DNA of 32,805 bases from Alphaproteobacteria bacterium (GCA_015062245.1 SUVA01000012.1:1-32805), one strand, 5' to 3'. Shown: positions 22,657 to 32,216, numbered from the stretch's first letter. Program-made: numbers and translations. The notes: generated by a model not told the origin, from the letters alone.

Positions 22657-23183
22657 TCGGCCTCCTGTTCTTTGGCTTCTTTTTTGCGTCTTTTTTCCAA
22701 ATGTTTTAATAATTTATTGCGTTTTAAGGATGAAAGATAATCAATAAACAAAATTCCCTCTAAATGATCCAGCTCATGTTGAATGGCAACCGCCAACAAT
22801 CCCGAAGCCTTACGTGTTTGAGTTTTTCCTTTTTTATCCAAGTATCGGACGGTTACCTCTTTGTGGCGTTCCACATCGGCATATTCACGGGGAACGGATA
22901 AGCACCCCTCATTACGGCATCCTTTTTCTTCGCTTCGTTCAATGATTTCGGGATTGACCATTTGCAATATGTCAGGTTCTTCATCTTGGCCGGCGCAATC
23001 AATTACCACCAAACGCTTTAATAAACCCACCTGATTGCCTGCCAAACCCACACCGTTTGTGGCATACATTGTTTCCAACATATCATCCAAGATACGCACG
23101 ATTTCGTCATCAATTTTTTCCACGATTTCGGCTTTTTGGCGCAAAACGGGTTCTGGGACTTCAAAAACTTTTAACTTTGTCAT
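22653..23183 (-). CDS. def: Peptide deformylase
   Basis: This 176-residue metalloenzyme removes the N-formyl group from new proteins. Its motifs are GVGLAGNQ (44-51, usual form GxGxAAxQ), EGCLS with metal ligand Cys94, and HELDH (136-140) with two His ligands and the catalytic Glu. The basic C-terminal tail (LLKHLEKRRKKEAKEQ) is long. I chose the ATG at 23183, preceded by AAAAGGAAAG. A longer frame to 23228 would run over the promoter. It leads the def-fmt-truA run. Confidence 0.97.
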   Translation of the reverse strand: MTKLKVFEVPEPVLRQKAEIVEKIDDEIVRILDDMLETMYATNGVGLAGNQVGLLKRLVVIDCAGQDEEPDILQMVNPEIIERSEEKGCRNEGCLSVPREYADVERHKEVTVRYLDKKGKTQTRKASGLLAVAIQHELDHLEGILFIDYLSSLKRNKLLKHLEKRRKKEAKEQEAE

Positions 23184-23210
23184 TTTTTTTCTTTCCTTTT
23201 TTATAAAAGC

Positions 23211-23239
23211 ATTATACACTAAAAACAAATTAAAAGCAA
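23211..23239 (-). promoter_or_regulatory. Promoter of def-fmt-truA
   Basis: TTGCTT (23234-23239), 17-bp spacer and consensus TATAAT (23211-23216) on the minus strand, about 28 bases before the def ATG. The -35 box overlaps the ribosome site region of the divergent thpR. Confidence 0.8.
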
Positions 23240-23249
23240 AGGAGTTTTT

Positions 23250-23801
23250 ATGAAACGTTTATTTGTCGGTCTTCAAATACCCGAAAATGTTCAACAAACA
23301 CTGCAACAATTACCGCCTGATTTAATGGGGGCGTTATGGAAAAGTCCGGAAAAGTATCATTTAACGCTGGCATTTATCGGCAATGTAGATGAACCGACCG
23401 CCCAAGAAGTGGAACGTGAGCTTTCTTATGTGCGTTTTCCGGCCTTTTATATGGCATTAAAGGAAATCGGCTATTTTGAAACAGGCGATATACCACACCA
23501 CCTGTGGACAGGGATTGCCCCTGATAAGGCTCTGCGTGAATTACAGGAAAAAGTGGCCAATGCCGTGCGTCATGCCGGTGCGGACGGTCAGGATAAATTT
23601 AAGTTTCACCCACATGTCACTTTGGCCAAATTGATGGGGTGTGGTTTATCGGATGTTTTGCACTATATTGAAAAAAACAATTTATATCATTCGCCCGAAT
23701 GGCAGGTTAGTTCTTTTTGCCTGTTTGAAAGTCTTTCCCGTGAAAACGGTGAAGGAAAATACTATAAAGTTTTGCGTGAATATCCGTTAAATTTAATTTA
23801 G
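23250..23801 (+). CDS. thpR: RNA 2',3'-cyclic phosphodiesterase (2'-5' RNA ligase family)
   Basis: The 183-residue 2H phosphoesterase carries both His-x-Thr motifs, H37-L-T39 (KYHLTLAFIG) and H121-V-T123 (HPHVTLAK). Family members hydrolyse 2',3'-cyclic phosphate RNA ends and join tRNA halves weakly in vitro. MKRLFVGLQIPENVQ is a typical start. The ATG follows AAAGGAG and is divergent from def, with only about 66 bases between the two starts. Confidence 0.93.
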   Translation: MKRLFVGLQIPENVQQTLQQLPPDLMGALWKSPEKYHLTLAFIGNVDEPTAQEVERELSYVRFPAFYMALKEIGYFETGDIPHHLWTGIAPDKALRELQEKVANAVRHAGADGQDKFKFHPHVTLAKLMGCGLSDVLHYIEKNNLYHSPEWQVSSFCLFESLSRENGEGKYYKVLREYPLNLI

Positions 23802-23828
23802 TTAAAAAAATATGTGTTTGTTAACTAA
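23798..23828. repeat. Inverted repeat after thpR
   Basis: TTAGTTAA (23798-23805) and TTAACTAA (23821-23828) form a perfect 8-bp inverted repeat with a 15-base gap. The left arm contains the thpR stop. There is no T-run, so it is a weak terminator candidate or a regulator site upstream of the autotransporter pair. Confidence 0.5.
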
Positions 23829-23880
23829 TTATTTACTATTTTGTATTACAATGAATCAAAACAGATAAAAAGGGCAAAAG

Positions 23881-26800
23881 GTGAGACAAAAAATAATTTC
23901 TTTTTTGCTGGCTGGTACAATCCTGACAATAGGAAGAGGTGTGTTTTCGGCACCGTTTTTGTCTGCCTATGATCGTGTGATGGTTGCTGTTTATACGCAT
24001 GATGATGATTTGTTGGAAGAAATGGTCGCATCTGGGGTAAATGTCAATGCCCTAAATCCATCGGGGCAAACGCCACTTTGTACAACTTTACGAAATCAAG
24101 ATGTGAAAGCGTATGAAATGCTTGTTTCAAAAGGGGCGAGTGTTTTTGTTCCTTGTGTTAATCAGATTCATCCGAATGTCTTGTCCTCTTTTTATGGTGA
24201 AAATCCTCAATTCGGACAATATGTCGGTGGTCGTATTATCCCGCCGGTTGTTGAACAAAGTTCTTCTGCTTCTTTATTGGTGGGAGTTCCTTGGCCCCAT
24301 GTTGGTGAGGTTTTGTTGGCTGGGGTAACGGCTGGGGCTGTTATCATTGGAAATAATTCTTCATCCGATAAGGAAGAAGAACCATCAGCACCTGAGTCCA
24401 ATCTTAATTATAATCCGGTTGATACGGGGATGACGGACAGTTATTATCGTGATTTAGGGCCTTATTTTAAAAACAGAGAATATTTTAAGGATAAAGCAAC
24501 TGCTCAAGATTTTTTGGATCATTATGAAAATAAAGATTGGGACATGGCAATGGATTATGTAAAAGAATATAATTCAAGCGAGGGTTGGATTGTTCAGATT
24601 AATGATCCAGAGTATCAATATTCAACAATCAATCCAATGCGTTTTTTGCCGATGATTGATGCGGGATCGGCTTATGTGCGTGGTTATACGGGGTTTGTTG
24701 TGGATAGAACAGATCCGGAAAAACCTTATAAAACAAATGAAAAAGTAAAGGTGGCCGTTTTGGATACGGGGTTAGAGATTGGTGATTATGCGCATTCTGA
24801 ATTAAAGGAAAATATCAGTTCAACTCGCTTGAATTTTGCCTATGGCCCTTGTACCTCAGCGAACAACGCTAAATGTTGGGAGTATGATGTCAGCACCGGA
24901 AAAGCTTATCTAAATGATAGCACCAGTTCAGGTATAAAAATGACCTTGGGGGAATGGAACCGATATGCTATGGCATTTGCACCGATATGTTCTGCTACTG
25001 GTCAGAAAAATTGTTTGACAGAATCTAATCCATTAAATGATACATATGAAATAACCTATTATCCCGAAAGTGGAACTCAAATACAAGTTGTTGTTCCGGA
25101 AGATGTATGGCAAGAATATAAAGATAAGTATGGAACAACGGGTTATATATATGATGAAAATGATCCGACGCCGGCCATTTTGTTTGTAAATGAAAGTAAA
25201 AGTGACGCGAACCATGGAAGCCATGTGACGGGTATTATTGCGGCTGTGCAAGATGGTAAGGTAATGTCCGGTGTGGCACCGAATGCTGAAATTATTCCGG
25301 TTCGTGCTGATTTGGTAATGGGGCAATCTTTAAATCATTTGAAAGAGGTTGTTGATACAGATGCTCGGGTGATTAATTTATCTTTGGGAACTGATAGCTA
25401 TTATATTGATAATGATGCGACATATAACAAATATTTTTGGAATTTGTTTGATTCAGATATTAAAGATGGCTATCAGGCCGCTGCGGATAATAATACGGTT
25501 TTGGTTTTTGCGGCCGGTAATGAAGCAAAATCGCAACCCCATATATATACGGTGGCGCCGTTGATTGGTGATTCAAATGATAACCGCCAAAATTATGCGA
25601 ACAGTATTTATAAAAATTTGTTGATATCTGTTGTGGCATTGGGTGAAAACAAAAAATTGGCTCCATATTCCAATTCCTGTGGTGCTTCATCAATGTATTG
25701 TTTATCGGCCCCCGGTGGAAATATTGATGAAGGTAATCCAATGATTTCAACGTCCATTGGTAATGAATATTTGGGTATGGAAGGGACATCTATGGCGACA
25801 CCGGTTGTGTCCGGATCCGTGGCCTTGTTGATGGGAGCTTTCCCGTTTTTAACCTCTCAACAGGTTGTTCAAATTTTGTTTGAAACAGCTGATTATATTG
25901 AACCGGAAGCAACAGAAATCGATGACTATAATAAAAAAGCATCAGCGGAAGGGCTCTCTTCCACTTATGCAGATATGACTAAAGAGGGTGAATATAATGC
26001 CATTTACGGTCATGGTTTGGTGAATTTGAATGCTGCCACGGATCCCATTGGCTTACAGTCAATTGGTTTTGATACGGTTGCGTCTTCTAAAAACACATTT
26101 TCTGTTAAAAATACAAGCTTGACGATTCCAAATAAAATGGGTCATACTTTGGATAAATTGCCCAATAAGATTATTGTTTTGGATAAATATACCCGTCCTT
26201 ATGCCTTTGCCACCTCTGGTTTTATCAAAACGAAAAAAACATCTGATGCATTAAAGCGTTCATTTCAATCCTTTATGGCTTTTGATGAAAAACAGATTAA
26301 ATCGTCCGATAATATCAGCTTTGCATTCACATCAACTCCGTCCGATTCTGTGGGGTTGCCGGTTGGATCATTATCAATGCAATTAAATCCTTCATCAGAC
26401 GTTCACCTTCGTATGGGGTACAGTCAAGATACTCGTTCTTTTTCAAATACTTATACCGAACGTTTAATCCAAAATCCATTTTTCAATATGCGTCAGGCAT
26501 GGGGGGCGGATGTTTCATGGGATATGTCGCAAAAGTTGGCCCTTATTGCCGGTTTTAAATACGGTCAAAATGGCTTTATTGATTCCGAGGTTTTGGAAAA
26601 TATGGAACATAAACCAATGGTTTATGCAATACACACCGGTTTAAGATACGCCCCCAAAAAGTCTGTTGTTTTTGATGTTTCATTTGGTCAAATGAATGAA
26701 GAAGATTCTTTAATGGGAATGGATGGACAGGGTGCCTTTGATACAGATGGTAACAAAACACATTTTGTATCATTTGCCACGCATATCAATCCAATTGATA

Positions 26801-27213
26801 AATTTAAATTATCGGCTTCATATACCTATGGTATGACAGAAGCCAATGATACAAGATCTTTGATGCAATTTTCACGTTTAACCTCTGATGCTTTTGCAAT
26901 GACGCTTTCTTATACACCGGATGAACAATCGTTATATGGTTTTAAAGTTGCTTCCCCGCTACGTGTGCGTTCGGGTACGGTTTCGTTTGATTTACCGACA
27001 GGTCGTGATATGTATGCAGATAAGCTTTATCGCACGCAATATGTATCAAGTATGAAGCCTGAGGCCCGTGAATATGATTTATCATTATTCTTTATGAATC
27101 AGTTGAAAGAACAATTGTCTTTGGCCGGTGAGATGGGTGTCCGATTAAATCCCGATCACCAAAAGCAACAACCGGATTGGCGAACATTATTTAAAATGAA
27201 TTGGAATTGGTAA
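23881..27213 (+). CDS. Subtilase (S8) autotransporter with ankyrin-like N-terminus, intact triad
   Basis: The 1110-residue protein starts at a GTG with a signal peptide (MRQKIISFLLAGTILTIGRG, cleavage about 24). Residues 30-95 look ankyrin-like (DDDLLEEMVASGVNVNALNP, SGQTPLCTTL). A hydrophobic segment (about 139-160) and an acidic linker follow. The S8 domain has Asp295 (VLDTG), His445 (NHGSHVTG), oxyanion Asn547 (AAGNE) and Ser637 (GTSMATP), all intact. The last 260 residues or so form an outer-membrane beta-barrel ending in aromatic FKMNWNW, with the GMDGQGAFD and SPLRVRSG blocks typical of this group. It is likely a surface protease. The stop overlaps the next ATG by one base. The ribosome site is poor (AAAGGGCAAAAG), and no convincing -35 box accompanies a TACAAT at 23847. 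Confidence 0.9.
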   Translation: MRQKIISFLLAGTILTIGRGVFSAPFLSAYDRVMVAVYTHDDDLLEEMVASGVNVNALNPSGQTPLCTTLRNQDVKAYEMLVSKGASVFVPCVNQIHPNVLSSFYGENPQFGQYVGGRIIPPVVEQSSSASLLVGVPWPHVGEVLLAGVTAGAVIIGNNSSSDKEEEPSAPESNLNYNPVDTGMTDSYYRDLGPYFKNREYFKDKATAQDFLDHYENKDWDMAMDYVKEYNSSEGWIVQINDPEYQYSTINPMRFLPMIDAGSAYVRGYTGFVVDRTDPEKPYKTNEKVKVAVLDTGLEIGDYAHSELKENISSTRLNFAYGPCTSANNAKCWEYDVSTGKAYLNDSTSSGIKMTLGEWNRYAMAFAPICSATGQKNCLTESNPLNDTYEITYYPESGTQIQVVVPEDVWQEYKDKYGTTGYIYDENDPTPAILFVNESKSDANHGSHVTGIIAAVQDGKVMSGVAPNAEIIPVRADLVMGQSLNHLKEVVDTDARVINLSLGTDSYYIDNDATYNKYFWNLFDSDIKDGYQAAADNNTVLVFAAGNEAKSQPHIYTVAPLIGDSNDNRQNYANSIYKNLLISVVALGENKKLAPYSNSCGASSMYCLSAPGGNIDEGNPMISTSIGNEYLGMEGTSMATPVVSGSVALLMGAFPFLTSQQVVQILFETADYIEPEATEIDDYNKKASAEGLSSTYADMTKEGEYNAIYGHGLVNLNAATDPIGLQSIGFDTVASSKNTFSVKNTSLTIPNKMGHTLDKLPNKIIVLDKYTRPYAFATSGFIKTKKTSDALKRSFQSFMAFDEKQIKSSDNISFAFTSTPSDSVGLPVGSLSMQLNPSSDVHLRMGYSQDTRSFSNTYTERLIQNPFFNMRQAWGADVSWDMSQKLALIAGFKYGQNGFIDSEVLENMEHKPMVYAIHTGLRYAPKKSVVFDVSFGQMNEEDSLMGMDGQGAFDTDGNKTHFVSFATHINPIDKFKLSASYTYGMTEANDTRSLMQFSRLTSDAFAMTLSYTPDEQSLYGFKVASPLRVRSGTVSFDLPTGRDMYADKLYRTQYVSSMKPEAREYDLSLFFMNQLKEQLSLAGEMGVRLNPDHQKQQPDWRTLFKMNWNW

Positions 27214-30200
27214 TGAAAAGAAAATTATTGACATTATTTTTATCCTTTTTGTTTGTATCTGCAAATGCTTTTGCGATAAGTCAGGGGAATTTACAACAAA
27301 TTTACTCTATGGCATCCCGTGGTGATGTCCAAGGTTTGCGCCAAATGAAAGCTTCGGGCTTTTCTTTGGATTTAGAGGATGCTTCGGGCAATACCCCTTA
27401 TTGTACTGCGGTCAAAAGCAATAATCCCGTGGCGGTACGCACATTGGAATTGGCCGGTGCGGATATCAATCATTGGTGTATGATTGGTACGAATGTCGTA
27501 ACCCAAAGTATGATTTATGATGCGGCCAGTGATCGGGATACCAAAAGATTGGCCTATTGGAAAAAACACGGTATTCCTATGGATATAACCGATCCGTCCA
27601 GTGGTGATACGGCCCTGTGCAAAGCGGTTTATAAGGGCGATTGCGTGGCCATTGATACATTGATAAAATCGGGTGCCAATCAATATCACGCCTGTTTGCA
27701 ACGCATTCCCGAAAGCATTCGCCGTTCGTTGAGTTGTCGTGAAGTGGTGCGTGATTGGTCCAAGGTTGGCTATACCCTTTTGGGTATCGGATTAGTTGGC
27801 GGTGGCGTGATGGCGCTTTCAGGCAGTGGTGGTGGTTCCACCGAACCGGCCTGTGGTTATGGTGAACATTGGGATGGTGAAAAATGTGTGCATTGTGAAG
27901 TGGATCAATATTGGACATCATCGGCAGGCTGTGTTCCGTGTCCAACCGGAACATTCAGTACAGGGTATGAGGATAAATGTACAAGTTGTGCCCCAAATGA
28001 AATTTGGAACAATTCGGAATGTGAAGCCTGTCCTGAAGGTCAATTCAGTACAGGTAAAACACGCTATTGTTCTGTGTGTGGCTTAAATCAATTTTGGAAT
28101 GGTTCGGAATGTGAAAATTGCCCGTCCGGATCATTCAGCGATGGAACAACGACACAGTGTACACGATGTTCTTCCACCCAAATTTGGGATGGAGAATCAT
28201 GTGTGGATTGCCCCGAAGGTTATCACAGGGAAGGTAATTCTTGCGTGGCCTGTCCACGGGATCAATATTGGGATGGGAATGCATGCCGTAATTGTCCCGA
28301 AGGACAACATGGTGATGGTTTAAGCTGTGAATCGTGTCCCGGTGGTACCTTTTGGAATGAGGTAGGGCGTGTTTGTCAAACCTGTCCTACTCCGGCTAAT
28401 TATTGTGTGGATCCTGTTCCGCTTGAATATTACCCAGGCACACAAAATCGGTGTCCAAAATATCAATTGTTCACTTGTTCGGGTGAATTTCCCAACTGTC
28501 ATCCCGATACAGGGGCGTGTATTTCCTGTGCGGGAACACCGATTGAACGGGAAGGGTGTAATGTTGATAATGTATATGACAGGGCGGGGTGTTTAATTGA
28601 AAGAAATATTGATTGTTCCCTTACCGGTCAATATTGTAACGAAACGGCCGATAGCGCAAAAGGTGTTTGTGTTCAATGTACAAAAGATGAACACTGTGTA
28701 CAAGATGGCAGACAGGGAACATGTAATAGTAATGTTTGTATTTATCGATGTACAGACCTTTCTACTGGTCTTGATCGAGAACCATATAAAGGTGAATATA
28801 TTGATTCCAATGGTTATTGTAAGCCGATTGCACCACCCCCAGCATCCGGCATTCCCGCCCCCCCATCAACAGCTTCAGGAACCGAATATTCAACGGCGGG
28901 CTTTTTGGCGCAAATAAATGCCATTAAGGCATACGAACGTGGTTATACGGGTTATAAAATCAATCGTCCAAACTCTGGGGCTGATGTGGATTTTGGTTTG
29001 CCGGCGACAATGTCCAGCGAAAAAATGAAAGTTGCCATCATCAGCACCGGATTAAATACAGAGAATGCAGATAGAACTTATGTGCAAGAAGACAAGGATT
29101 TTTCCGATTATACTGCAGGTTCTGGTTTTGTTGATAATACATCTCCTTCAAATATAAGGAAAGCCACCTATAATAACTTAGATTTGAATGATAATTTATC
29201 GGATAATAATTTTAATTTTGATTATGGCTTGTGTAAAGGTGGTGACAAAACAAATTGCTATGGTATATTGGTGAGAGAAAATGATAGTGGTGGTATAGTA
29301 GATCCAGATCATCGTTATTTGGTTTTTTATGGTTCTGATGAGACGTATCAATATATACACAAGGATACGGGAGAATTGATTGACCCCAAGGATGTGGGGA
29401 TTGGTGAGGACTATTCTTTCGCTAGTATGATTCGTGCAGAAACAGGAACGTCTGAATTAACACAACTTCAAGAATGGTTTAATTCGTACGATTATCAAAA
29501 AAATTATGATTTGACGACAGGCTCTGCTCTTGTCAAAACGGATATCAATCCGCATTATTTGATAGATGGTCAACAAGATCCATGGGGGACGGCTTTGGCC
29601 GGTATTGTTGGTGCAGCCAAAAATAATCAAGGTTCATTGGGGGTGGCCTATAATGCTGAAATAATTTCGGCGGTGGCGGATATTGTGCGTCCATATTTTG
29701 GGGGAAATGAAACAACAGATGCCGTCAGTGTTTTAAAGGGTGCCGGTGCCAATGTGATATTGCAAAGTATTGTTCGAACACCTCAGCAAAATACACCCTA
29801 TTGGGATTATACGGCAGAATGGGTTAGGGCAATCGGTAATATGGCAAACGCATTTTCAACATCGGAAATGAAAGCCTTTAACACTATTGCGAATCAAAAA
29901 AAAGACGGCACTTTTTCTAATCAGGCTACGGCTTTGGTGGTGCCAACGGGCGATTATGCAGGTAATAATACCATATCGGCGGATGGTGTTGTCAGTTCAT
30001 CTGTTATAGATGATGCCAGTGCCGGTGCCGGTGCGCCTTTGGCAACCGATTGGTCGGATTCAAGAAATTTGGATGGCTTGTTTGTGGCGGTAACCGCCGT
30101 GAAAAAAACAGGGGATAAATATCATTTGATGGAGAATGCTTTGCCTTGCGGTTCGGCCAAAGGTTATTGTTTAGCGGCCCCTGGAAAAGCCACCACCACA

Positions 30201-31595
30201 ACAACGCCTGATGCCAGTGGAGAGTATGAAACGACTGAAATTTCTGGTACCAAAGTGGCGGCTGCTACTGTTGCGGGTTCTATTGCTTTGTTGCAGGGGG
30301 CTTATCAGCACCTTTCAACCCCTGAAATTGTTGAAATTTTATTTAAAACAGCAACGGATTTAGGCGTTTCCGGTAATGATAATTTATACGGTTATGGTTT
30401 GATTAATTTGGATGCGGCCACAAAACCAGTGGGTGCCTTATGGGTGCATGATTCGGATGACTATTTGGATCGTATCGGAACAGCAGAAACAACAGCAACA
30501 CTTTCGGCAATGGCAACTTCGGCTATACAACAATTGCCCACAACGATGGTGGCCTATGATGATTATGCCCGTCCTTTCCCTGTGTCATTGTCAAATATGA
30601 TTACGGTTAAAAAATCCGAAACAAAAGATTTAAGGGATGAATTTAATGCCTTTATGGCGGGGCGTGATAAAACAATCGTAACACCCAATGAAACATTCTC
30701 AATGTCCTATGCGCCCCGATACTCTGATCGTTCGGCACATGTCCCGCATGGACAAATGGAAATGAATATGAATGTTGACGATTACCGCTTTAACCTGTTT
30801 TATACCGAAGATATGATGCAATCCCATGGGGGCAGTTATTTTGAACGTGTCTTGAATAACCCATTGGTGCAAATTCAAGAGGCTTATGGTGTTGAAATGG
30901 GCTATCAGTTAAATCCGAAATTCTCGGTGATGGGTGCTTTTGCCACAGGCTATAACGGCTTTTTGGGGGATGGGGATGAAGATTATGACGCCCCCGAAAA
31001 TCGTGTTTCGTCTTATCAGGTGGGTATGGCGTATCGCCCGAAAAAATCAATTACATTCAAGACCGCCTATGGTGTGATGAATGAAAACGAATCCGTTTTG
31101 GGTATGATGGGGCAGGGGGCCTTTGATGTCAAAGGGGCCAGCACAGCTTTTGTTTCGGCGGGTTTAACTTTGCGTCCGGCGGATAAGTTAAAACTGGATT
31201 TAATGTACACCTATGGTTGGACAAAACCTGAACGTGGTGACGGTATTATGCAATTTTCCAAATTGACAAGCGATGGTTTTGCCCTTGTGGCGCAATATGA
31301 CTTGGGTGATGATAATATGCTGGGATTCAGTCTTTCTTCACCGCTTCGGGTAAATTCGGGTCAGCTATCCGTCAATATGCCGGTGGGTCGTGATGCCAAT
31401 CGTATGTATTCCAAATGGTATTCGGCTGATTTGAAACCGACCGCCCGTGAATTGGATTTTGCTTTGTTCTATAAAGACCAAGTAACGCCGGATTTATTCA
31501 TCCAAAGCGAATTGTCTTTGCGTTTGAATCCGGATCATCAGGCGGACGCTTCACCTGATTACAGGGGATTGTTTGGCTTGAAGTATCAATATTAA
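27213..31595 (+). CDS. Catalytically dead subtilase-like autotransporter with Cys-rich repeats
   Basis: The 1460-residue protein has a signal peptide ending ANAFA, ankyrin-like N-terminal repeats (about 25-130) and a hydrophobic Gly-rich segment (VGYTLLGIGLVGGGVMALSG). A Cys-rich region (214 to about 520) contains repeated CPxG.F/CxxC units resembling growth-factor-receptor cysteine repeats. A subtilase-like domain and a beta-barrel ending LFGLKYQY follow. Aligning to its neighbour, the catalytic positions read Ser611 (ISTG for LDTG), Trp791 (WGTALAG for HGSHVTG), Asp914 (PTGD for AAGN) and Lys1014 (GTKVAA for GTSMAT). All four catalytic residues are gone while the fold context remains, so it is a predicted pseudoprotease. 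The ATG overlaps the preceding stop (TAATG), suggesting coupled translation. Confidence 0.88.
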   Translation: MKRKLLTLFLSFLFVSANAFAISQGNLQQIYSMASRGDVQGLRQMKASGFSLDLEDASGNTPYCTAVKSNNPVAVRTLELAGADINHWCMIGTNVVTQSMIYDAASDRDTKRLAYWKKHGIPMDITDPSSGDTALCKAVYKGDCVAIDTLIKSGANQYHACLQRIPESIRRSLSCREVVRDWSKVGYTLLGIGLVGGGVMALSGSGGGSTEPACGYGEHWDGEKCVHCEVDQYWTSSAGCVPCPTGTFSTGYEDKCTSCAPNEIWNNSECEACPEGQFSTGKTRYCSVCGLNQFWNGSECENCPSGSFSDGTTTQCTRCSSTQIWDGESCVDCPEGYHREGNSCVACPRDQYWDGNACRNCPEGQHGDGLSCESCPGGTFWNEVGRVCQTCPTPANYCVDPVPLEYYPGTQNRCPKYQLFTCSGEFPNCHPDTGACISCAGTPIEREGCNVDNVYDRAGCLIERNIDCSLTGQYCNETADSAKGVCVQCTKDEHCVQDGRQGTCNSNVCIYRCTDLSTGLDREPYKGEYIDSNGYCKPIAPPPASGIPAPPSTASGTEYSTAGFLAQINAIKAYERGYTGYKINRPNSGADVDFGLPATMSSEKMKVAIISTGLNTENADRTYVQEDKDFSDYTAGSGFVDNTSPSNIRKATYNNLDLNDNLSDNNFNFDYGLCKGGDKTNCYGILVRENDSGGIVDPDHRYLVFYGSDETYQYIHKDTGELIDPKDVGIGEDYSFASMIRAETGTSELTQLQEWFNSYDYQKNYDLTTGSALVKTDINPHYLIDGQQDPWGTALAGIVGAAKNNQGSLGVAYNAEIISAVADIVRPYFGGNETTDAVSVLKGAGANVILQSIVRTPQQNTPYWDYTAEWVRAIGNMANAFSTSEMKAFNTIANQKKDGTFSNQATALVVPTGDYAGNNTISADGVVSSSVIDDASAGAGAPLATDWSDSRNLDGLFVAVTAVKKTGDKYHLMENALPCGSAKGYCLAAPGKATTTTTPDASGEYETTEISGTKVAAATVAGSIALLQGAYQHLSTPEIVEILFKTATDLGVSGNDNLYGYGLINLDAATKPVGALWVHDSDDYLDRIGTAETTATLSAMATSAIQQLPTTMVAYDDYARPFPVSLSNMITVKKSETKDLRDEFNAFMAGRDKTIVTPNETFSMSYAPRYSDRSAHVPHGQMEMNMNVDDYRFNLFYTEDMMQSHGGSYFERVLNNPLVQIQEAYGVEMGYQLNPKFSVMGAFATGYNGFLGDGDEDYDAPENRVSSYQVGMAYRPKKSITFKTAYGVMNENESVLGMMGQGAFDVKGASTAFVSAGLTLRPADKLKLDLMYTYGWTKPERGDGIMQFSKLTSDGFALVAQYDLGDDNMLGFSLSSPLRVNSGQLSVNMPVGRDANRMYSKWYSADLKPTARELDFALFYKDQVTPDLFIQSELSLRLNPDHQADASPDYRGLFGLKYQY

Positions 31596-31615
31596 ATCTT
31601 TGATAATAATGATTT

Positions 31616-31837
31616 TTATGGAACAGGATCGTGTCCGCCTTTGGCCCACGGATGACAACGCAACAAACGTTTAATTGTTAAAAACCCGCCACGAATGATA
31701 CCATATTTTTGAATGCTTTGACGGGCATATTCGGAACAAGTCGGTTGAAAACGGCAACAATTACCCACCAAAGATGAAAAAGTCAATTGATAAAAACGCA
31801 CCAAACTATCGGCTGTTTTTCTTAAAATTTTCTTCAT
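31616..31837 (-). CDS. yidD: Membrane protein insertion efficiency factor
   Basis: The 73-residue protein has the YidD pattern: YQLTFSSLVGNCCRFQPTCS, EYARQSIQKYG, and RCHPWAKGGHDPVP. YidD is amphipathic and helps the membrane insertase YidC. The Cys-rich FQPTCSEYA is the family signature. I chose the ATG at 31837 because AAGGA lies 8 bases upstream on the minus strand. Codons 6 and 3 positions further upstream (31855, 31846) are alternatives. It overlaps the end of rnpA by 32 bases, in the classic rpmH-rnpA-yidD order. Confidence 0.93.
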   Translation of the reverse strand: MKKILRKTADSLVRFYQLTFSSLVGNCCRFQPTCSEYARQSIQKYGIIRGGFLTIKRLLRCHPWAKGGHDPVP

Positions 31838-32177
31838 TGGACACATCCTTGACATGCGTCAATAAATAATAAAAATCAGCGCTTAATTCTTTGTATGAAC
31901 GATTTAAGGCTTCTTCACGGGCAATTAAAATTAAATCGTGGGCAGGGTAAAGCTCGGGCAATTTTTTTGAAAGGCGGACAATTTCACGCATTTGACGGCG
32001 TAAATGATTGCGAATAACGGCTTTTTTTGAAATCTTTTTGGATACGGTGAAACCCACACGTGTGGCCCCTTTATCATTGGGGCGAATTTGCAATACGAAA
32101 CTTTTGGTAAAGGCCTTGGTGGGCGTTTGCCTCATTTCAATGAAATCAAAGTGTCGTTTAATGCGTTGTATTGTCAT
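31806..32177 (-). CDS. rnpA: Ribonuclease P protein component
   Basis: This 123-residue basic protein assists the RNase P RNA in maturing tRNA 5' ends. The RNP motif region reads RVGFTVSKKISKKAVIRNHLRRQMREIVR (shown at intervals), with the basic RNR-type helix as RNHLRR. The N-terminal RIKRHFDFIEMRQT and C-terminal ELSADFYYLLTHV agree with the family. The ribosome site is weak. It sits downstream of rpmH with a strong terminator hairpin in the gap. Confidence 0.95.
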   Translation of the reverse strand: MTIQRIKRHFDFIEMRQTPTKAFTKSFVLQIRPNDKGATRVGFTVSKKISKKAVIRNHLRRQMREIVRLSKKLPELYPAHDLILIAREEALNRSYKELSADFYYLLTHVKDVSNEENFKKNSR

Positions 32178-32182
32178 TTTTT

Positions 32183-32216
32183 CAAAAGAAAAGCACCTAT
32201 AAATTTATCAGGTGCT
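32183..32216 (-). terminator. Terminator between rpmH and rnpA
   Basis: On the minus strand AGCACCT/AGGTGCT encloses an inner ATAAA/TTTAT pairing, followed by TTTTCTTTT. Located 30 bases after the rpmH stop and before the rnpA ATG, it should reduce but not abolish rnpA transcription. Confidence 0.75.
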
